Assembly (NCBI RefSeq): GCF_023715535.1
Contig: NZ_JAMBOI010000002.1
Span: 248,001-312,000 of the forward strand
DNA from: Sporosarcina luteola
GTDB taxonomy: Bacteria; Bacillota; Bacilli; Bacillales_A; Planococcaceae
DNA: 64,000 bases
Direction: 5' to 3'
Notes under the pieces: generated by a model
Seen by the model: the letters and a program-made list of their open reading frames with translations, nothing else
Told to the model about the DNA's origin: nothing
The model's database searches: none
Shown here: in pieces, positions 39,193-49,151 of the stretch
Position numbering within the stretch: the stretch's first letter is position 1
Layout: each line of letters starts with the position of its first letter
Program-made: the position numbers and the translations under genes

Positions 39193-40860
39193 TCAATACT
39201 CCATGATGATTGGAATGATCATCGGTCTTCTCTTCGTCTGTTGGAATAAATAGGAGCTTAATGTATCACGGATCTCTTGCTTTATGTTTGTCCATTCGAA
39301 CGTATCTTTATTCACATACTTTTCCACGATTTTCCTCACGAGGTTCCTCGACTCATCGAGCAGTTCCTCGGACTCTCTTACATAGACGAAACCGCGGGAG
39401 ACGATTTCGGGACCTGCAGCAATTCTCTTCTGTCTGCGGCTCAATGTTATAACGACAGTGAATATGCCATCTTGAGACAACAGCTTTCTGTCCCGTAAGA
39501 CGATATTGCCGACATCTCCGACCCCGATTCCATCAATGAGGATATTCCCTGCTTGCACACGGCCGCTCATCCTCATTTTATCGTTTTTATATTCAACAAT
39601 ATCCCCTTTATCCGCAATGAAGATCTGGGACATTTGCAATCCTACCTGCTGGGCGAGCTTTGAATGCGCGATCAGCATTTTATACTCACCTTGAATTGGA
39701 ATGAAATACTTCGGCTGCATCAGATTCAACATCATTTTTAAATCTTCTTGGCTGCCGTGTCCAGATACATGGACATTCTTTGAAGCAGTGAGGACGTTTG
39801 CTCCGGCTTTCGCCAACTCATTCGCCATCTGATACATGGACACTTCCATGCTCGGGGATGGTGTGAATGTAATGAGGACTGTATCAGTCTCTTTGATTTT
39901 AATATCCTTATGGTGTTTACGGACAATTTTTTCAAGCGCGTCGAGCGGTTCACCTTGATTGCCCGTTACGATAATCACGATTTGATCATCAGAATACTTC
40001 CCGATATCTTTTACGGAAATGACCGTTTCTTCGTCAATTTGCAAGTACCCCAACCGCATGCCGACTTCAAAATAGCTTTCCAAGCTCTTTCCGACGACAG
40101 CGACTTTCTTGCCTGTTTCGAGTGCTTTATCGAAAACCTGTTGAATCCGGATGAAATTGGATGCATACAACGCAACGAGAATACGCCCTTCCGCACCATG
40201 AAATGTATTTGACAACCGATCTTCAATTACGGTTTCGGATGTTGTATAGCCCGGACGTTCAGCTTCATTCGAATCGGACATCAGAATGAAGACTCCTTCT
40301 TCGCCTAAAGCTGCCATTTTTGCAAAGTCCGGACGATATTTCCCTTTTGCCGATTGATCGAATTTGAATTCTCCTGTATGGACGATTGCGCCTTCACTCG
40401 TATGGAAGACGATGCCAAGGGAGTCAGGAATGCTATGAGTCGTATGGAAGAATGTCACATACGTCTTTTTGAAATTCATCCTGCTTTTATTCGTCACTTC
40501 AAAGAATTTCACTCCTGCGGGTGCGGGCATATCTTTCAAATGCTCTTTGGCGAGCGCGAGCGTCAGTTTGGAACCGTATACTGGAGCCTGCACTTTTTGT
40601 AGGAGATAGGCGATGGATCCGATCGCATCTTCATGTCCATGCGTCAAGAAGATACCTTTTACCCGATCTTTGTTTTCCTCGATGTATGTCAGGTCTGGTA
40701 TAACGATGTCAATACCGAGCATTTCGCCTTCGGGGAACATGAGTCCCGCGTCGACGATAAAGAGCTCGTCGTCGATTTCGATGACGTACATCGCTTTTCC
40801 GATTTCCCCGACCCCTCCTAACGGAATTACTTTAATAACTTCATTTTTTGTTTTTGCCAC
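39193..40860 (-). CDS. rnjB: ribonuclease J2
   Basis: Metallo-beta-lactamase/beta-CASP RNase of 555 residues, partner of RNase J1 in 5'-3' mRNA decay and maturation. The metal motif reads THGHEDAIG; the final histidine of the J1 motif HxHxDH is replaced by Ala, typical of the weakly active J2 paralog. The beta-CASP region and the C-terminal KH-like domain are present, and the family's ISRGFVY-like segment appears as VSRGFVYVRESEELL. It lies downstream of dapA as in B. subtilis. The 245-bp gap upstream holds the dapA terminator and a possible -10 (TATAAT on the minus strand near 41041) without a good -35. Confidence 0.96.
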   Translation of the reverse strand: MAKTKNEVIKVIPLGGVGEIGKAMYVIEIDDELFIVDAGLMFPEGEMLGIDIVIPDLTYIEENKDRVKGIFLTHGHEDAIGSIAYLLQKVQAPVYGSKLTLALAKEHLKDMPAPAGVKFFEVTNKSRMNFKKTYVTFFHTTHSIPDSLGIVFHTSEGAIVHTGEFKFDQSAKGKYRPDFAKMAALGEEGVFILMSDSNEAERPGYTTSETVIEDRLSNTFHGAEGRILVALYASNFIRIQQVFDKALETGKKVAVVGKSLESYFEVGMRLGYLQIDEETVISVKDIGKYSDDQIVIIVTGNQGEPLDALEKIVRKHHKDIKIKETDTVLITFTPSPSMEVSMYQMANELAKAGANVLTASKNVHVSGHGSQEDLKMMLNLMQPKYFIPIQGEYKMLIAHSKLAQQVGLQMSQIFIADKGDIVEYKNDKMRMSGRVQAGNILIDGIGVGDVGNIVLRDRKLLSQDGIFTVVITLSRRQKRIAAGPEIVSRGFVYVRESEELLDESRNLVRKIVEKYVNKDTFEWTNIKQEIRDTLSSYLFQQTKRRPMIIPIIMEY

Positions 40861-41069
40861 ATTGTTTCCTCCTATACATTGTTTGAAAAAGACTGGTGTT
40901 GGATCATGAACCGTCTATGTATGTTTTTCTGGCGTGTTTTTTATCGTCGCCTATACTTCTAAGTGAAATTCCAACTGTCCATTTTCAATGATAACTGTTG
41001 TTTCTTGTTTAATGAAAACCCGTCCACAACGACTAAGTTTCATTATACGTGAGAATGACCCTACTACAC

Positions 41070-41102
41070 AAACAAAAAAAGCCGGTGATTGCTACCGGCT
41101 TT
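41070..41102 (-). terminator. dapA terminator
   Basis: AAAGCCGGT/ACCGGCTTT arms with a 7-nt loop, followed on the minus strand by TTTTGTTTG. It starts 4 nt after the dapA stop. Confidence 0.92.
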
Positions 41103-41105
41103 AAT

Positions 41106-41996
41106 TTATTGAAAAACATGCTCGTTTTTTTTGAATTTATTCCATACTTCGTCGAAGGCGGCGGAGTCTTTTCCGAAAGCGGTCAACGGCATTCGGACGC
41201 CGCCCGTCTCAATCCCCATCTTGTTAAGGGCATATTTGACAGGGACGGGATTCGGTGCGGAAAATACGGCATGGAATAATGGCAACAATGTTCTGTGCAT
41301 CATTGCAGCCTTTGCCGTATCACCAGCTTTGAATGCATTGATCATTTGCTGCATTTCGGCACCTACGAGATGGGAAGCGACTGAAATGACTCCATCTCCG
41401 CCTATGGATAATAACGGCAAAGTCAATGCATCGTCTCCACTGTAAACTTTGAACCCTTTATCCGTTCCAGATATGATATCGGACATTTGATCGAGGCTGC
41501 CGCTAGCTTCCTTGACAGCCCGGATATTTTTTATTTTCGATAATTCAATGACGGTTTCCGCCTCCATATTGACCGCGGCTCTGCCGGGAATGTTATAGAG
41601 AAGAATAGGCAGGTCCGTCTCTTTTGCAATATGGGTAAAATGCGTGACAATCCCTTTTTGGTCAGGCTTATTGTAATAGGGGGTCACTAGCATGATTCCG
41701 TCTGCACCAAGCTCATCTGCCTGTTTTGTCAGTTTGATTGTTTCCGCGGTATTGAAGGTTCCAGTACCTGCAATGACGGGAATCCTTTTTCCGACGATTT
41801 CAATTGCATATTTGAACAGTTCCGATTTCTCTTGATGATTTAACGTGGGTGATTCCCCCGTAGTACCACAGACGATTAAGGAATCCGTCCCCGTCGCGAT
41901 CAAATGCTCGATCAGCTGTTCCGTCAAGTCAAAATCGATTGCTCCAGACTTAGAAAAAGGAGTGACCATCGCTGTGCCTATTTGTCCAAGTTCCAA
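41106..41996 (-). CDS. dapA: 4-hydroxy-tetrahydrodipicolinate synthase
   Basis: Condenses aspartate semialdehyde with pyruvate, first committed step of lysine, diaminopimelate and dipicolinate synthesis. 296 residues, TIM barrel. The Schiff-base lysine is Lys162 in VKEASGS; Tyr134 is in LYNIPGR; the GTTGE motif is intact. I choose the TTG at 41996, nine bases after AAGGA, giving MELGQIGTAM, which aligns with B. subtilis MNFGNVSTAM; an ATG three codons earlier has no room for a ribosome binding site. It follows asd directly. Confidence 0.95.
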   Translation of the reverse strand: MELGQIGTAMVTPFSKSGAIDFDLTEQLIEHLIATGTDSLIVCGTTGESPTLNHQEKSELFKYAIEIVGKRIPVIAGTGTFNTAETIKLTKQADELGADGIMLVTPYYNKPDQKGIVTHFTHIAKETDLPILLYNIPGRAAVNMEAETVIELSKIKNIRAVKEASGSLDQMSDIISGTDKGFKVYSGDDALTLPLLSIGGDGVISVASHLVGAEMQQMINAFKAGDTAKAAMMHRTLLPLFHAVFSAPNPVPVKYALNKMGIETGGVRMPLTAFGKDSAAFDEVWNKFKKNEHVFQ

Positions 41997-42081
41997 TCTG
42001 ACCATTCCTTTTCATGGCTTTATGGTGAAGCAAATGCTTCGGTCTCCCAAGCCTGCTATTGGCGTGGACCAACCGTTTCAA

Positions 42082-43116
42082 TCAATTTTTAATCAATTCC
42101 TCAGCGATTTGAACCGAATTCAGCGCCGCGCCTTTCAACAAGTTATCTGAAACGATCCACATATGGAAGCCGGCAGGGTATTTCGGATCTTTGCGGATGC
42201 GGCCGACGAAAATCTCATCTTTCCCTTCAGCGAATAACGGCATCGGATACAATTGTGAAGATGGGTCATCCTGGACGATAACACCCGGTGCATTTTCCAT
42301 CGCAGAACGGATATCGGCAACAGTGGCATTTTCATCATCCGTTTCGATATATACCGATTCCGAATGTCCTGTGACGACAGGCAACCGGACGCACGTGGCA
42401 GTGACAGCCATCTGCTGATCGCCAAATATTTTTTTCGTTTCGTTCATCATTTTCAGTTCCTCTAAAGTGTACCCCGATTCATCGAAAACATCGATTTGTG
42501 GAATGGCGTTGAACGCGATCGGATAATGGCGCTCTGCAGAAGCGCTTGGGAGCAATTCCGCTTTAATGTTTGCACGGTCCGCAAATTGCGTACTCTGCTG
42601 GTCTAGTTCATCAATCGCTTCAGCACCCGCTCCTGAAACTGCTTGATACGTTGATACGATGATTCGGTTGAGGCCAAATTTCTCTTTGACCGGCTGAAGC
42701 GCTGCAACCATTTGAATCGTGGAACAGTTTGGGTTCGCAATGATCCCTGTATGGTTTTTCAATGTATGTGGATTCACTTCAGGTACGACGAGTGGAATGT
42801 TTTCATCCATCCTGAATGCGCTTGTATTATCAATGACGACCGCACCGCGTTTCACCGCTTCGTGCGCAAACTTTTGGGAGATGGAACCTCCCGCACTGAA
42901 AAATGCAATGTCGACGCCCTCAAAAGATTCAGGAACCGTTTCTTCAACAATATATGTTTGACCGCCGACAGCAATTTCCATTCCTGCCGAACGCTTCGAA
43001 GCTAGCAATTTAATCGATCTTGCAGGGAAATTCCGTTCTAAAAGTTTTTCTAGAATTTTTGTTCCCACTGCTCCAGTTGCTCCAACGATTGCCACATTCA
43101 AGTTTTCTCTATTCAT
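42082..43116 (-). CDS. asd: aspartate-semialdehyde dehydrogenase
   Basis: NADP-dependent reduction of aspartyl phosphate to the semialdehyde, branch point for lysine, threonine and methionine. 344 residues. Nucleotide-binding GATGAVG at 12-18; catalytic Cys131 in ANPNCSTIQ; the QAVSGAG segment follows. ATG with GGGAG upstream. It sits between the dipicolinate synthase genes and dapA. The aspartokinase gene dapG, which lies between asd and dapA in B. subtilis, is absent here. No clear promoter could be fixed in the 174-bp AT-rich gap upstream. Confidence 0.97.
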   Translation of the reverse strand: MNRENLNVAIVGATGAVGTKILEKLLERNFPARSIKLLASKRSAGMEIAVGGQTYIVEETVPESFEGVDIAFFSAGGSISQKFAHEAVKRGAVVIDNTSAFRMDENIPLVVPEVNPHTLKNHTGIIANPNCSTIQMVAALQPVKEKFGLNRIIVSTYQAVSGAGAEAIDELDQQSTQFADRANIKAELLPSASAERHYPIAFNAIPQIDVFDESGYTLEELKMMNETKKIFGDQQMAVTATCVRLPVVTGHSESVYIETDDENATVADIRSAMENAPGVIVQDDPSSQLYPMPLFAEGKDEIFVGRIRKDPKYPAGFHMWIVSDNLLKGAALNSVQIAEELIKN

Positions 43117-43290
43117 CTCAATCTCCCTTTCATTTTAAGGACCGACGGATATATATACAGTATATTGTTTATTGATACAAATGAAGAAATCTTCGTCTTG
43201 TGCATCAATAAAACCCTACCCTGCGCCCTATAAGAGTTCATTGGAGAAAGTATATCATATTATGAATTTTTCTGCTTTGTAACTTTACTT

Positions 43291-43875
43291 TTATTTATGA
43301 ATAATTAACAGTGGTTGTAGTTGCCGGTGTTCGAGGGCGGCCGCCGTAGCTGGGACCAGTAATGTAAAATCGGAGATTAATGAGTTCGGCTTTTTGAAAG
43401 GATCATCTTGACCGAATGGAATGAAATATACATTCTTCATGTTTAATAACTTCATGATGTTTGGTCCATTCAATCCTAATGCGTCATTAGTTGAAATGCC
43501 GAGCAGCACAGGGCTGCCATTTCGTAACGTGGCTTTCGCCGCCATCAATACAGGTGAATCTGTAGCGGCATTAGCGAATTTGCTGATCGAATTTCCAGTC
43601 ATCGGCGCAATGATCATGCAATCGACCGGGGAACTTGGACCGAATGGCTCAGCTCCTACTATTGTGGAGATGACTTTTTCGCCTGTTGCTTCTTCAATTC
43701 TTGCGATCCATTCCTCGCCTGTACCGAACCGTGTCGCTGCAGTGAGCACGGAATGTGTAATGACAGGAACGACAGTCGCCCCGTTTTCTTGCAAATTGCT
43801 AATGACGGGTAATATTTGGTCATACGTACAATGGGAGGCCGTAATTCCAAGGCCGATTCTTTTCCCCTGTAGCAT
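43291..43875 (-). CDS. spoVFB: dipicolinate synthase subunit B
   Basis: Flavoprotein-like subunit (194 residues) of dipicolinate synthase, which makes the spore core chelator. The flavoprotein fold is seen in GLGITASHCTYD, APMTGNSISKFANA and SPVLMAAKATLRNG. The gene follows spoVFA by 12 bp with an AAAGGGGA ribosome binding site. Expressed in the mother cell in B. subtilis. The product feeds the spore via SpoVA, not in this window. Confidence 0.95.
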   Translation of the reverse strand: MLQGKRIGLGITASHCTYDQILPVISNLQENGATVVPVITHSVLTAATRFGTGEEWIARIEEATGEKVISTIVGAEPFGPSSPVDCMIIAPMTGNSISKFANAATDSPVLMAAKATLRNGSPVLLGISTNDALGLNGPNIMKLLNMKNVYFIPFGQDDPFKKPNSLISDFTLLVPATAAALEHRQLQPLLIIHK

Positions 43876-43887
43876 TTTTTTCCCCTT

Positions 43888-44667
43888 TCATCTACTATTC
43901 ATCCTCAGCAAAGCTTCGGACAAAGCCTTAGCTGCGTCCACCGGAAAGTGTTTTCCCGGCAATCCGAGGTGTATTGTATAGTATTCATCAGGGGAATTGC
44001 CCTTTAGGCAACCGGGCGCAGATGCTAAATCATAAATGCGCAATGTTGAATCTGCATCGACTTGCAACCATTTCGCGGGTATCGTATTTATGAGAATACC
44101 TTTTACATCAACCGACCCGGTCGGCAAGTGCATTGTTTGGTAGCCGATTGCAGCTGCTTCGCCAAGCTGCTCCGGGGAACGCGCTACTATGGTTATAGAG
44201 GCTCCAAGCGATGCCAGGACCGCTGCAGTCATTTTTGCGACTTTGCCGAACCCGGCGATATAGAAGTGTTCACCTGAAATACGTCGTTTTGCTGAAGGGT
44301 AGTATTCAAGCAAAAATCCCTCTGCCGTCAAAACTGCATTTTCCCAGACGAATTCCACTTCTTTCAAATACGGCCGGATAGTGAAGCCTGCTTCCGAAAA
44401 AGGAGCGAGCCAATCACTAGCGGCTACTCCCGGATAAAGAATTGCAGATTTATTAATTTTGTCCACTGGAATGGTGTCTTCCATTTGCAGAATCGGAAAA
44501 ACGATATGATCGGGAGTAATTTCATCAAGGATGCCGGCTAACTGTTCTGAATAACTGTTTCCATCATAGTGGAACACATCGAAGCCTTTCTCTCCCATTA
44601 TTCGGCTGCATTCAGATAATCTGAGGTCCGTTCCAATGAACAGCCACTTTCCGTCAATTATCGTCAA
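43888..44667 (-). CDS. spoVFA: dipicolinate synthase subunit A
   Basis: Rossmann-type dehydrogenase subunit of dipicolinate synthase; oxidises the dihydrodipicolinate-pathway intermediate. GFGKVAKMTAAVLASLGA is the NAD(P)-binding region, and NTIPAKWL and LASAPGC follow. The start is taken as TTG 44667, eight bases after GGGGGA, overlapping the end of ymxH by 14 bases; another TTG two codons earlier is too close to that site. The 259 residues are fewer than the roughly 297 I recall for B. subtilis. Cotranscribed with spoVFB. Confidence 0.92.
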   Translation of the reverse strand: MTIIDGKWLFIGTDLRLSECSRIMGEKGFDVFHYDGNSYSEQLAGILDEITPDHIVFPILQMEDTIPVDKINKSAILYPGVAASDWLAPFSEAGFTIRPYLKEVEFVWENAVLTAEGFLLEYYPSAKRRISGEHFYIAGFGKVAKMTAAVLASLGASITIVARSPEQLGEAAAIGYQTMHLPTGSVDVKGILINTIPAKWLQVDADSTLRIYDLASAPGCLKGNSPDEYYTIHLGLPGKHFPVDAAKALSEALLRMNSR

Positions 44668-44929
44668 TGTCAAATTCCCCCATACTATATGTTTTTCCAA
44701 ATAGGATTCGATGTTCTCCAATCAATACGATTTCACTCCATGGTATGAATTCCGAAGTCTCTTGCTCTTTGTTGCGGAATGGAAATCGTCCAAATTTCTT
44801 TTTCACTTCGAAGCCTATGATCGCTCCCGTTTTTCGATTGAAGATTAGATCCGTATCCGCAAGAAATCCATAGCGGATTCCTTCCTCTACTTGAATAAGC
44901 TCTTTCTGCGCCATTTCAGATAGCAGCAT
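44654..44929 (-). CDS. ymxH: YlmC/YmxH family PRC-barrel protein
   Basis: Small protein of 91 residues with a PRC-barrel-like fold (MAQKELIQVEEGIRYGFLADTDL; IPWSEIVLIGEH). Family members are found near sporulation or cell-wall genes; the biochemical role is unknown. ATG with GAAGGGGG upstream. Located between mlpA and spoVFA exactly as in B. subtilis, and its end overlaps the spoVFA start. Confidence 0.9.
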   Translation of the reverse strand: MLLSEMAQKELIQVEEGIRYGFLADTDLIFNRKTGAIIGFEVKKKFGRFPFRNKEQETSEFIPWSEIVLIGEHRILFGKTYSMGEFDIDDN

Positions 44930-45010
44930 TTCCTTGCCCCCTTCTAATTGTCCTGACTTATCATATGATTCAGGGGAGGCAAAGCTGCATATTTCTACAA
45001 TTCGATTCTT

Positions 45011-46240
45011 TCACCGTTTTTTGGGAGCGATGATTGAAATCGCACGCTCACGGGCAAACGTTTCACATGCAATCTTATTGACATTGTCTAGCTGCACATT
45101 ATCGATCAGTTCGACAACTTCCTCAATTGACTTATGCTCTGATAAAATCAGTTCGTTCTTTCCATTCCGGTGCATTCTCGATTCCGAACTTTCAAGGCCA
45201 AGCAGGAAGCTGCCTTTCAATTGCTCTTTCGCATTATGCAATTCCTTCTCCGTAACCCCATCCGATACGATTTCACCAATGAGCTGATCCATCGTCGACA
45301 CCATCTCCTCCAAATGTTCGGGTCCGGTACCCCCGTAAATGACGAATGAGCCCGTTGCCAAGTAGGATGAATAATAGGAGAACACAGAATAAGCAAGCCC
45401 TTTCTCCTCCCGAATCTTTTGGAACATCCGCGACGACATCGTGCCACCGACAATGCTATCCAGCAGAATCAGATCATGGAGTCTGTCATCAGAAAGGGCC
45501 AAGCCGGGGTAACCGATGCAAATATGCGCCTGTTCAATTTCTTTATATTTTGTTGTGTTTCCGCTATGGAAAACAGGATAGGAATCTTCATTCGTTTCTT
45601 TCAGATTCCCGCCAGCTGCGTATGAGCTGAACAGGCTTTCGATGAAACCGATTAATTTATCATCATAATTTCCAGCAATAGAAATGACGATATTATCAGC
45701 AGTGTAATGCTTTGAGATATAACGCTCGATCATTCCCTTATTAAATTGTTCAATCGTTTCCTTTACTCCGCCGATAGATCTTCCTATCGGATGCTTCGGA
45801 TACATGACAGACCAAAGACGTTCATCGACATCATCATCGGGTGTATCTTCCACTGATGCAATTTCATCCAAGATGACGGATTTCTCTCTTTGCATGTCTA
45901 TTTCGTCAAACCGCGAATTAAAAAACATGTCCGCCAAAATTGTCAGCGCTTCTTCCGCATGATGATCAAGCACCGTTGTATAATAGCAAGTCATCTCTTT
46001 GGACGTGTAAGCGTTTATATCCCCGCCCATCCCGTCGAATTGTTCCGCTATCATTTTTGCGGTGCGCGTTTTCGTTCCTTTGAAAAGCATATGTTCGATA
46101 AAGTGGGAGAGCCCCCATTCCTTTTCCGTCTCATTGATGGAACCGGCCTTTACAAATAGGCCGATTGCCAATGAGCGAACATAAGGCATTTTTTCATGGA
46201 TGATTCTAATGCCGTTATGGCTGATTTCTTTTTGTATCAA
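45011..46240 (-). CDS. mlpA: M16 family zinc processing peptidase (MlpA/YmxG)
   Basis: Mitochondrial-processing-peptidase-like protein of 409 residues. The inverted zinc site HFIEH is at 46-50, followed by the expected downstream acidic region (VILDEIASVEDTPDDD) and the C-terminal REEKGLAYSVFS motif. It is a full catalytic-type M16 protein, unlike YmfF. The start is TTG seven bases after a GGGGG site. It follows pnp, from which a terminator separates it; B. subtilis MlpA affects protease gene expression. Confidence 0.94.
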   Translation of the reverse strand: MIQKEISHNGIRIIHEKMPYVRSLAIGLFVKAGSINETEKEWGLSHFIEHMLFKGTKTRTAKMIAEQFDGMGGDINAYTSKEMTCYYTTVLDHHAEEALTILADMFFNSRFDEIDMQREKSVILDEIASVEDTPDDDVDERLWSVMYPKHPIGRSIGGVKETIEQFNKGMIERYISKHYTADNIVISIAGNYDDKLIGFIESLFSSYAAGGNLKETNEDSYPVFHSGNTTKYKEIEQAHICIGYPGLALSDDRLHDLILLDSIVGGTMSSRMFQKIREEKGLAYSVFSYYSSYLATGSFVIYGGTGPEHLEEMVSTMDQLIGEIVSDGVTEKELHNAKEQLKGSFLLGLESSESRMHRNGKNELILSEHKSIEEVVELIDNVQLDNVNKIACETFARERAISIIAPKKR

Positions 46241-46261
46241 TTTTTTACCCCCGTTTAAAAG

Positions 46262-46304
46262 AATAAAAAGCCTCCATCTTCACACCATCGTAAAGAGGGG
46301 CTTT
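46262..46304 (-). terminator. pnp terminator
   Basis: AAAGCC(C)CTC and GAGGCTTTTT arms (around 46266-46275 and 46295-46304) with a bulged cytosine; the minus strand continues TTTTTATTC. It ends about 22 nt upstream of the mlpA TTG. Confidence 0.75.
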
Positions 46305-46325
46305 CCATTATAGTATGCTAATCAG

Positions 46326-48449
46326 TTATTCGCTCTTCCCTTTTTCAGCCGCTTCTTTCTCTTCTTTCAAAACGACTTTGCGGGAAAGGTTTACACGACC
46401 TTGATTGTCGATCTCGATGACTTTTACAAGTAGTTCATCGCCCATCTTCAATACATCCTCAACAGCCTTCGTACGCTCTTCCTGAATTTCAGAAATATGG
46501 AGAAGTCCATCTTTACCAGGGAAGATCTCTAGGAATGCACCGAATTTCTCAATCCGTTTCACTTTACCTAAATGATACTCTCCGACTTTTGCTTCACGTA
46601 CGATGTTTTCAATCATCGCCTTCGCTTTTTCATTCATGTTTGAATCAGGAGAAGAGATGTAAATCGTTCCATCTTGTTCAGTGTCGATTTTAACATTCGT
46701 TTCCTCAATGATTTTATTGATCACTTTTCCGCCAGGTCCGATGACATCACGGATCTTGTCAGGATTGATACGGATCATGATGATCTTCGGAGCATATTGT
46801 GATAGTTCTTCACGCGGCGTGGAAATTGTCGATATCATATGTTCAAGGATGTGCATCCGTCCGATTTTCGCTTGAGTTAATGACTCTTCTAAAATTTGAC
46901 GGGATAGTCCTTCGATTTTAATATCCATTTGCAAAGCTGTAATTCCTTTTTCAGTTCCAGCCACTTTGAAGTCCATATCGCCGAGATGGTCTTCCATCCC
47001 TTGGATATCGGAAAGGACGGAATAGTTGTCCCCTTTTTTCACAAGTCCCATTGCGATTCCCGCTACTGGAGCTTTGATCGGGATGCCGGCATCCATCATC
47101 GCCATTGTAGAGGCACAGATTGATGCTTGGGAGGATGAACCATTCGACTCTAATACTTCCGCTACAAGACGGATCGTGTATGGGAATTCCTTCTCGTCAG
47201 GAATGATTGCCTCAAGTGCACGTTCACCTAAAGCGCCGTGACCGATTTCACGACGGCCTGGTCCACGGATCGGGCCTGTTTCCCCTACGCTGAAGTTCGG
47301 GAAGTTGTAGTGATGCATGAATCGCTTCGACTCTTCAAGTCCGAGACCGTCGATAATTTGAACTTCACCGAGAGCTCCTAATGTACAAACGCTTAGCGCC
47401 TGAGTTTGTCCACGTGTGAACAAACCAGAACCATGTGTACGAGGCAAAATGCCTACTTCAGTGGATAGTGGACGGATTTCATCCAAACCACGGCCATCAG
47501 GACGGACTTTTTCGTCAGTGATGAGTCGGCGGACTTCTTCTTTCACAAGATGATCCAATATATTTTTCACTTGCTTCATCGTCTCTTCGTCCGACTCTAC
47601 ATTAGTATAGTGGTCCATCACTTCATTTTTCACAGCGTTAATCGCTTCTTCGCGTGCGTGCTTCTCTTCAGTCTGGATTGCGCTGATCAGATCGTTCTCA
47701 CACTTATTCTTCACTTCAGCCAACAGCTCTTCGTCAAGTTGGAATAAAGTGATTTCCATCTTTTCCTTGCCTACTTCAGCAATGATCTTCTCTTGGAGTT
47801 CAACCAGCTGGATGATCTGTTCGTGACCGAACATGATCGCTTCGAGAATGATATCCTCGGCAACTTCCTTCGCGCCGGCTTCAACCATGTTGATGGCATC
47901 TTTTGTTCCAGCGACTACAAGGTCAAGTTCACTCATTTCCAATTGCTCAGGAGTCGGATTCACGATGAATTGTCCATCGATGCGGCCGACTTGCACGCCT
48001 GCAATCGGTCCTTCAAAAGGAATGTCGGAAATCGACAATGCGAGTGATGATCCGAGCATGGCTGCCATTTCGGAAGAACAATTCTGATCGACTGACATAA
48101 CGAGAGAAATGACTTGCACGTCATTTCGGAATCCATCCGCGAACAACGGGCGGATCGGGCGGTCAATGAGACGGCTTGTTAATACAGCCTTCTCTGAAGG
48201 ACGTCCTTCACGTTTGATGAATCCACCAGGGATTTTCCCTACAGCATATAGTCTTTCCTCATAATTAACTGTCAGCGGGAAGAAATCAAGCGGTTTCGGT
48301 TTCTTCGAAGCGGTCGCTGTAGATAGGACTGTTGTATCTCCGTATCTGATAAGCACAGCGCCGTTCGCTTGTTTCGCAAGCTGGCCCGTTTCAATTGTTA
48401 ACGGTCTCCCAGCCCATTCAAATGAATAAACCTTTTTTTGTTCTGTCAT
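46326..48449 (-). CDS. pnp: polyribonucleotide nucleotidyltransferase (PNPase)
   Basis: Phosphorolytic 3'-5' exoribonuclease, main 3' exonuclease in Bacilli and part of the degradosome-like network with RNase Y and J. 707 residues: two RNase PH domains ([38 protein letters not shown]), a helical linker, KH ([10 protein letters not shown]) and S1 ([16 protein letters not shown]) domains. The ATG at 48449 has GAGAGGGG upstream; a 27-residue extension in frame has no start signal. It follows rpsO behind a terminator. Confidence 0.98.
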   Translation of the reverse strand: MTEQKKVYSFEWAGRPLTIETGQLAKQANGAVLIRYGDTTVLSTATASKKPKPLDFFPLTVNYEERLYAVGKIPGGFIKREGRPSEKAVLTSRLIDRPIRPLFADGFRNDVQVISLVMSVDQNCSSEMAAMLGSSLALSISDIPFEGPIAGVQVGRIDGQFIVNPTPEQLEMSELDLVVAGTKDAINMVEAGAKEVAEDIILEAIMFGHEQIIQLVELQEKIIAEVGKEKMEITLFQLDEELLAEVKNKCENDLISAIQTEEKHAREEAINAVKNEVMDHYTNVESDEETMKQVKNILDHLVKEEVRRLITDEKVRPDGRGLDEIRPLSTEVGILPRTHGSGLFTRGQTQALSVCTLGALGEVQIIDGLGLEESKRFMHHYNFPNFSVGETGPIRGPGRREIGHGALGERALEAIIPDEKEFPYTIRLVAEVLESNGSSSQASICASTMAMMDAGIPIKAPVAGIAMGLVKKGDNYSVLSDIQGMEDHLGDMDFKVAGTEKGITALQMDIKIEGLSRQILEESLTQAKIGRMHILEHMISTISTPREELSQYAPKIIMIRINPDKIRDVIGPGGKVINKIIEETNVKIDTEQDGTIYISSPDSNMNEKAKAMIENIVREAKVGEYHLGKVKRIEKFGAFLEIFPGKDGLLHISEIQEERTKAVEDVLKMGDELLVKVIEIDNQGRVNLSRKVVLKEEKEAAEKGKSE

Positions 48450-48548
48450 TATGGTACCCCTCTCTAATTTCAAACATGGATAGCATACGAAGTATGTATT
48501 ACGTAGTAGTGTATCAAAAAAGAAGGACATATGCGAAAAATATCATTC

Positions 48549-48578
48549 AATAAAAAAAAGCGGGCAAGGCCCGCTTTT
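48549..48578 (-). terminator. rpsO terminator
   Basis: Perfect 10-bp stem AAAAGCGGGC/GCCCGCTTTT (48556-48565 and 48569-48578) with a 3-nt loop and TTTTTTTTATTG on the minus strand. Confidence 0.93.
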
Positions 48579-48591
48579 CGTATACATCTTA

Positions 48592-48861
48592 TTAACGGCG
48601 TAGGCCGAGCTTAGCAATAAGATCACGGTAACTTTGAACTTCAGTTTCGCGTAGGTATTTAAGCAACTTACGACGACGACCGATCATTTTTAAAAGTCCA
48701 CGACGTGAGTGGTGGTCTTTTTTATGAGTGCTCAAGTGAGCGTTCAAATTGTTGATCTCTTCAGTAAGGATAGCGATCTGTACATTAGCAGATCCAGTAT
48801 CGTTTTCATGAGTTTTGAATTCGTTGATCAATTCATGTTTACGTTCTTGTGTAATAGCCAT
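48592..48861 (-). CDS. rpsO: 30S ribosomal protein S15
   Basis: Primary 16S-binding protein of the platform, 89 residues, usual length. Conserved [12 protein letters not shown] and RRRKLLKYL confirm S15. The ATG at 48861 lies eight bases after AGGAGGTGA; the GTG four codons earlier is within that site. A promoter lies about 100 bp upstream. Neighbour of pnp, as in most bacteria. Confidence 0.98.
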   Translation of the reverse strand: MAITQERKHELINEFKTHENDTGSANVQIAILTEEINNLNAHLSTHKKDHHSRRGLLKMIGRRRKLLKYLRETEVQSYRDLIAKLGLRR

Positions 48862-48956
48862 CCTTTTCACCTCCTAATAATGAAATATCCCCAAATCCCG
48901 AGCAAACGTTGGTGATTCGAATTGCCAAGGAAAGGTTAGTGCTGTTGCACTGATTT

Positions 48957-48985
48957 ATCATAACATGAGCGGATTATGGATGCAA
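48957..48985 (-). promoter_or_regulatory. rpsO promoter
   Basis: Minus-strand TTGCAT (48980-48985), 17-bp spacer, TATGAT (48957-48962) with extended TG (TGTTATGAT). It leaves a leader of about 85-90 nt before the S15 start. Confidence 0.72.
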
Positions 48986-49006
48986 CAAAGAAGTCCATTA
49001 TGAATC

Positions 49007-49136
49007 GCTACTTTCCGTTTCGGGCGGACGCTTTCCGGGGGGCATGGCTTCAGCCTCCTCACTTCGCTCCGCTTCGTTGCGGGGTCTTCAGCTCATGCTA
49101 ATCCCCCAGGAGTCGCCGCCCTACACTCCAAGTAGC
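49007..49136. repeat. 130-bp intergenic inverted-repeat element
   Basis: Ends GCTACTT (49007-49013) and AAGTAGC (49130-49136) are complementary. Inside, GGGCGG (49022-49027) pairs with CCGCCC (49116-49121), and further CG, GGGGG/CCCCC, CATG and TTCAGC/AGCT blocks pair to form a long imperfect hairpin. GC-rich and non-coding between ribF and the rpsO promoter. It shares the CGCTTTCCG-GGG core with 22318-22378. Such elements are, from memory, common between genes in Bacillales; function unknown. Confidence 0.7.
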
Positions 49137-49151
49137 TAGAATCACTTTTTA

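Noticed and set aside
44959-44967. Sigma-K-like -10 (CATATGATA on the minus strand) upstream of ymxH-spoVFA.
   Set aside because: The sequence is a palindrome (ATCATATGAT) and no AC -35 lies 16-17 bp upstream, so the match is probably chance.
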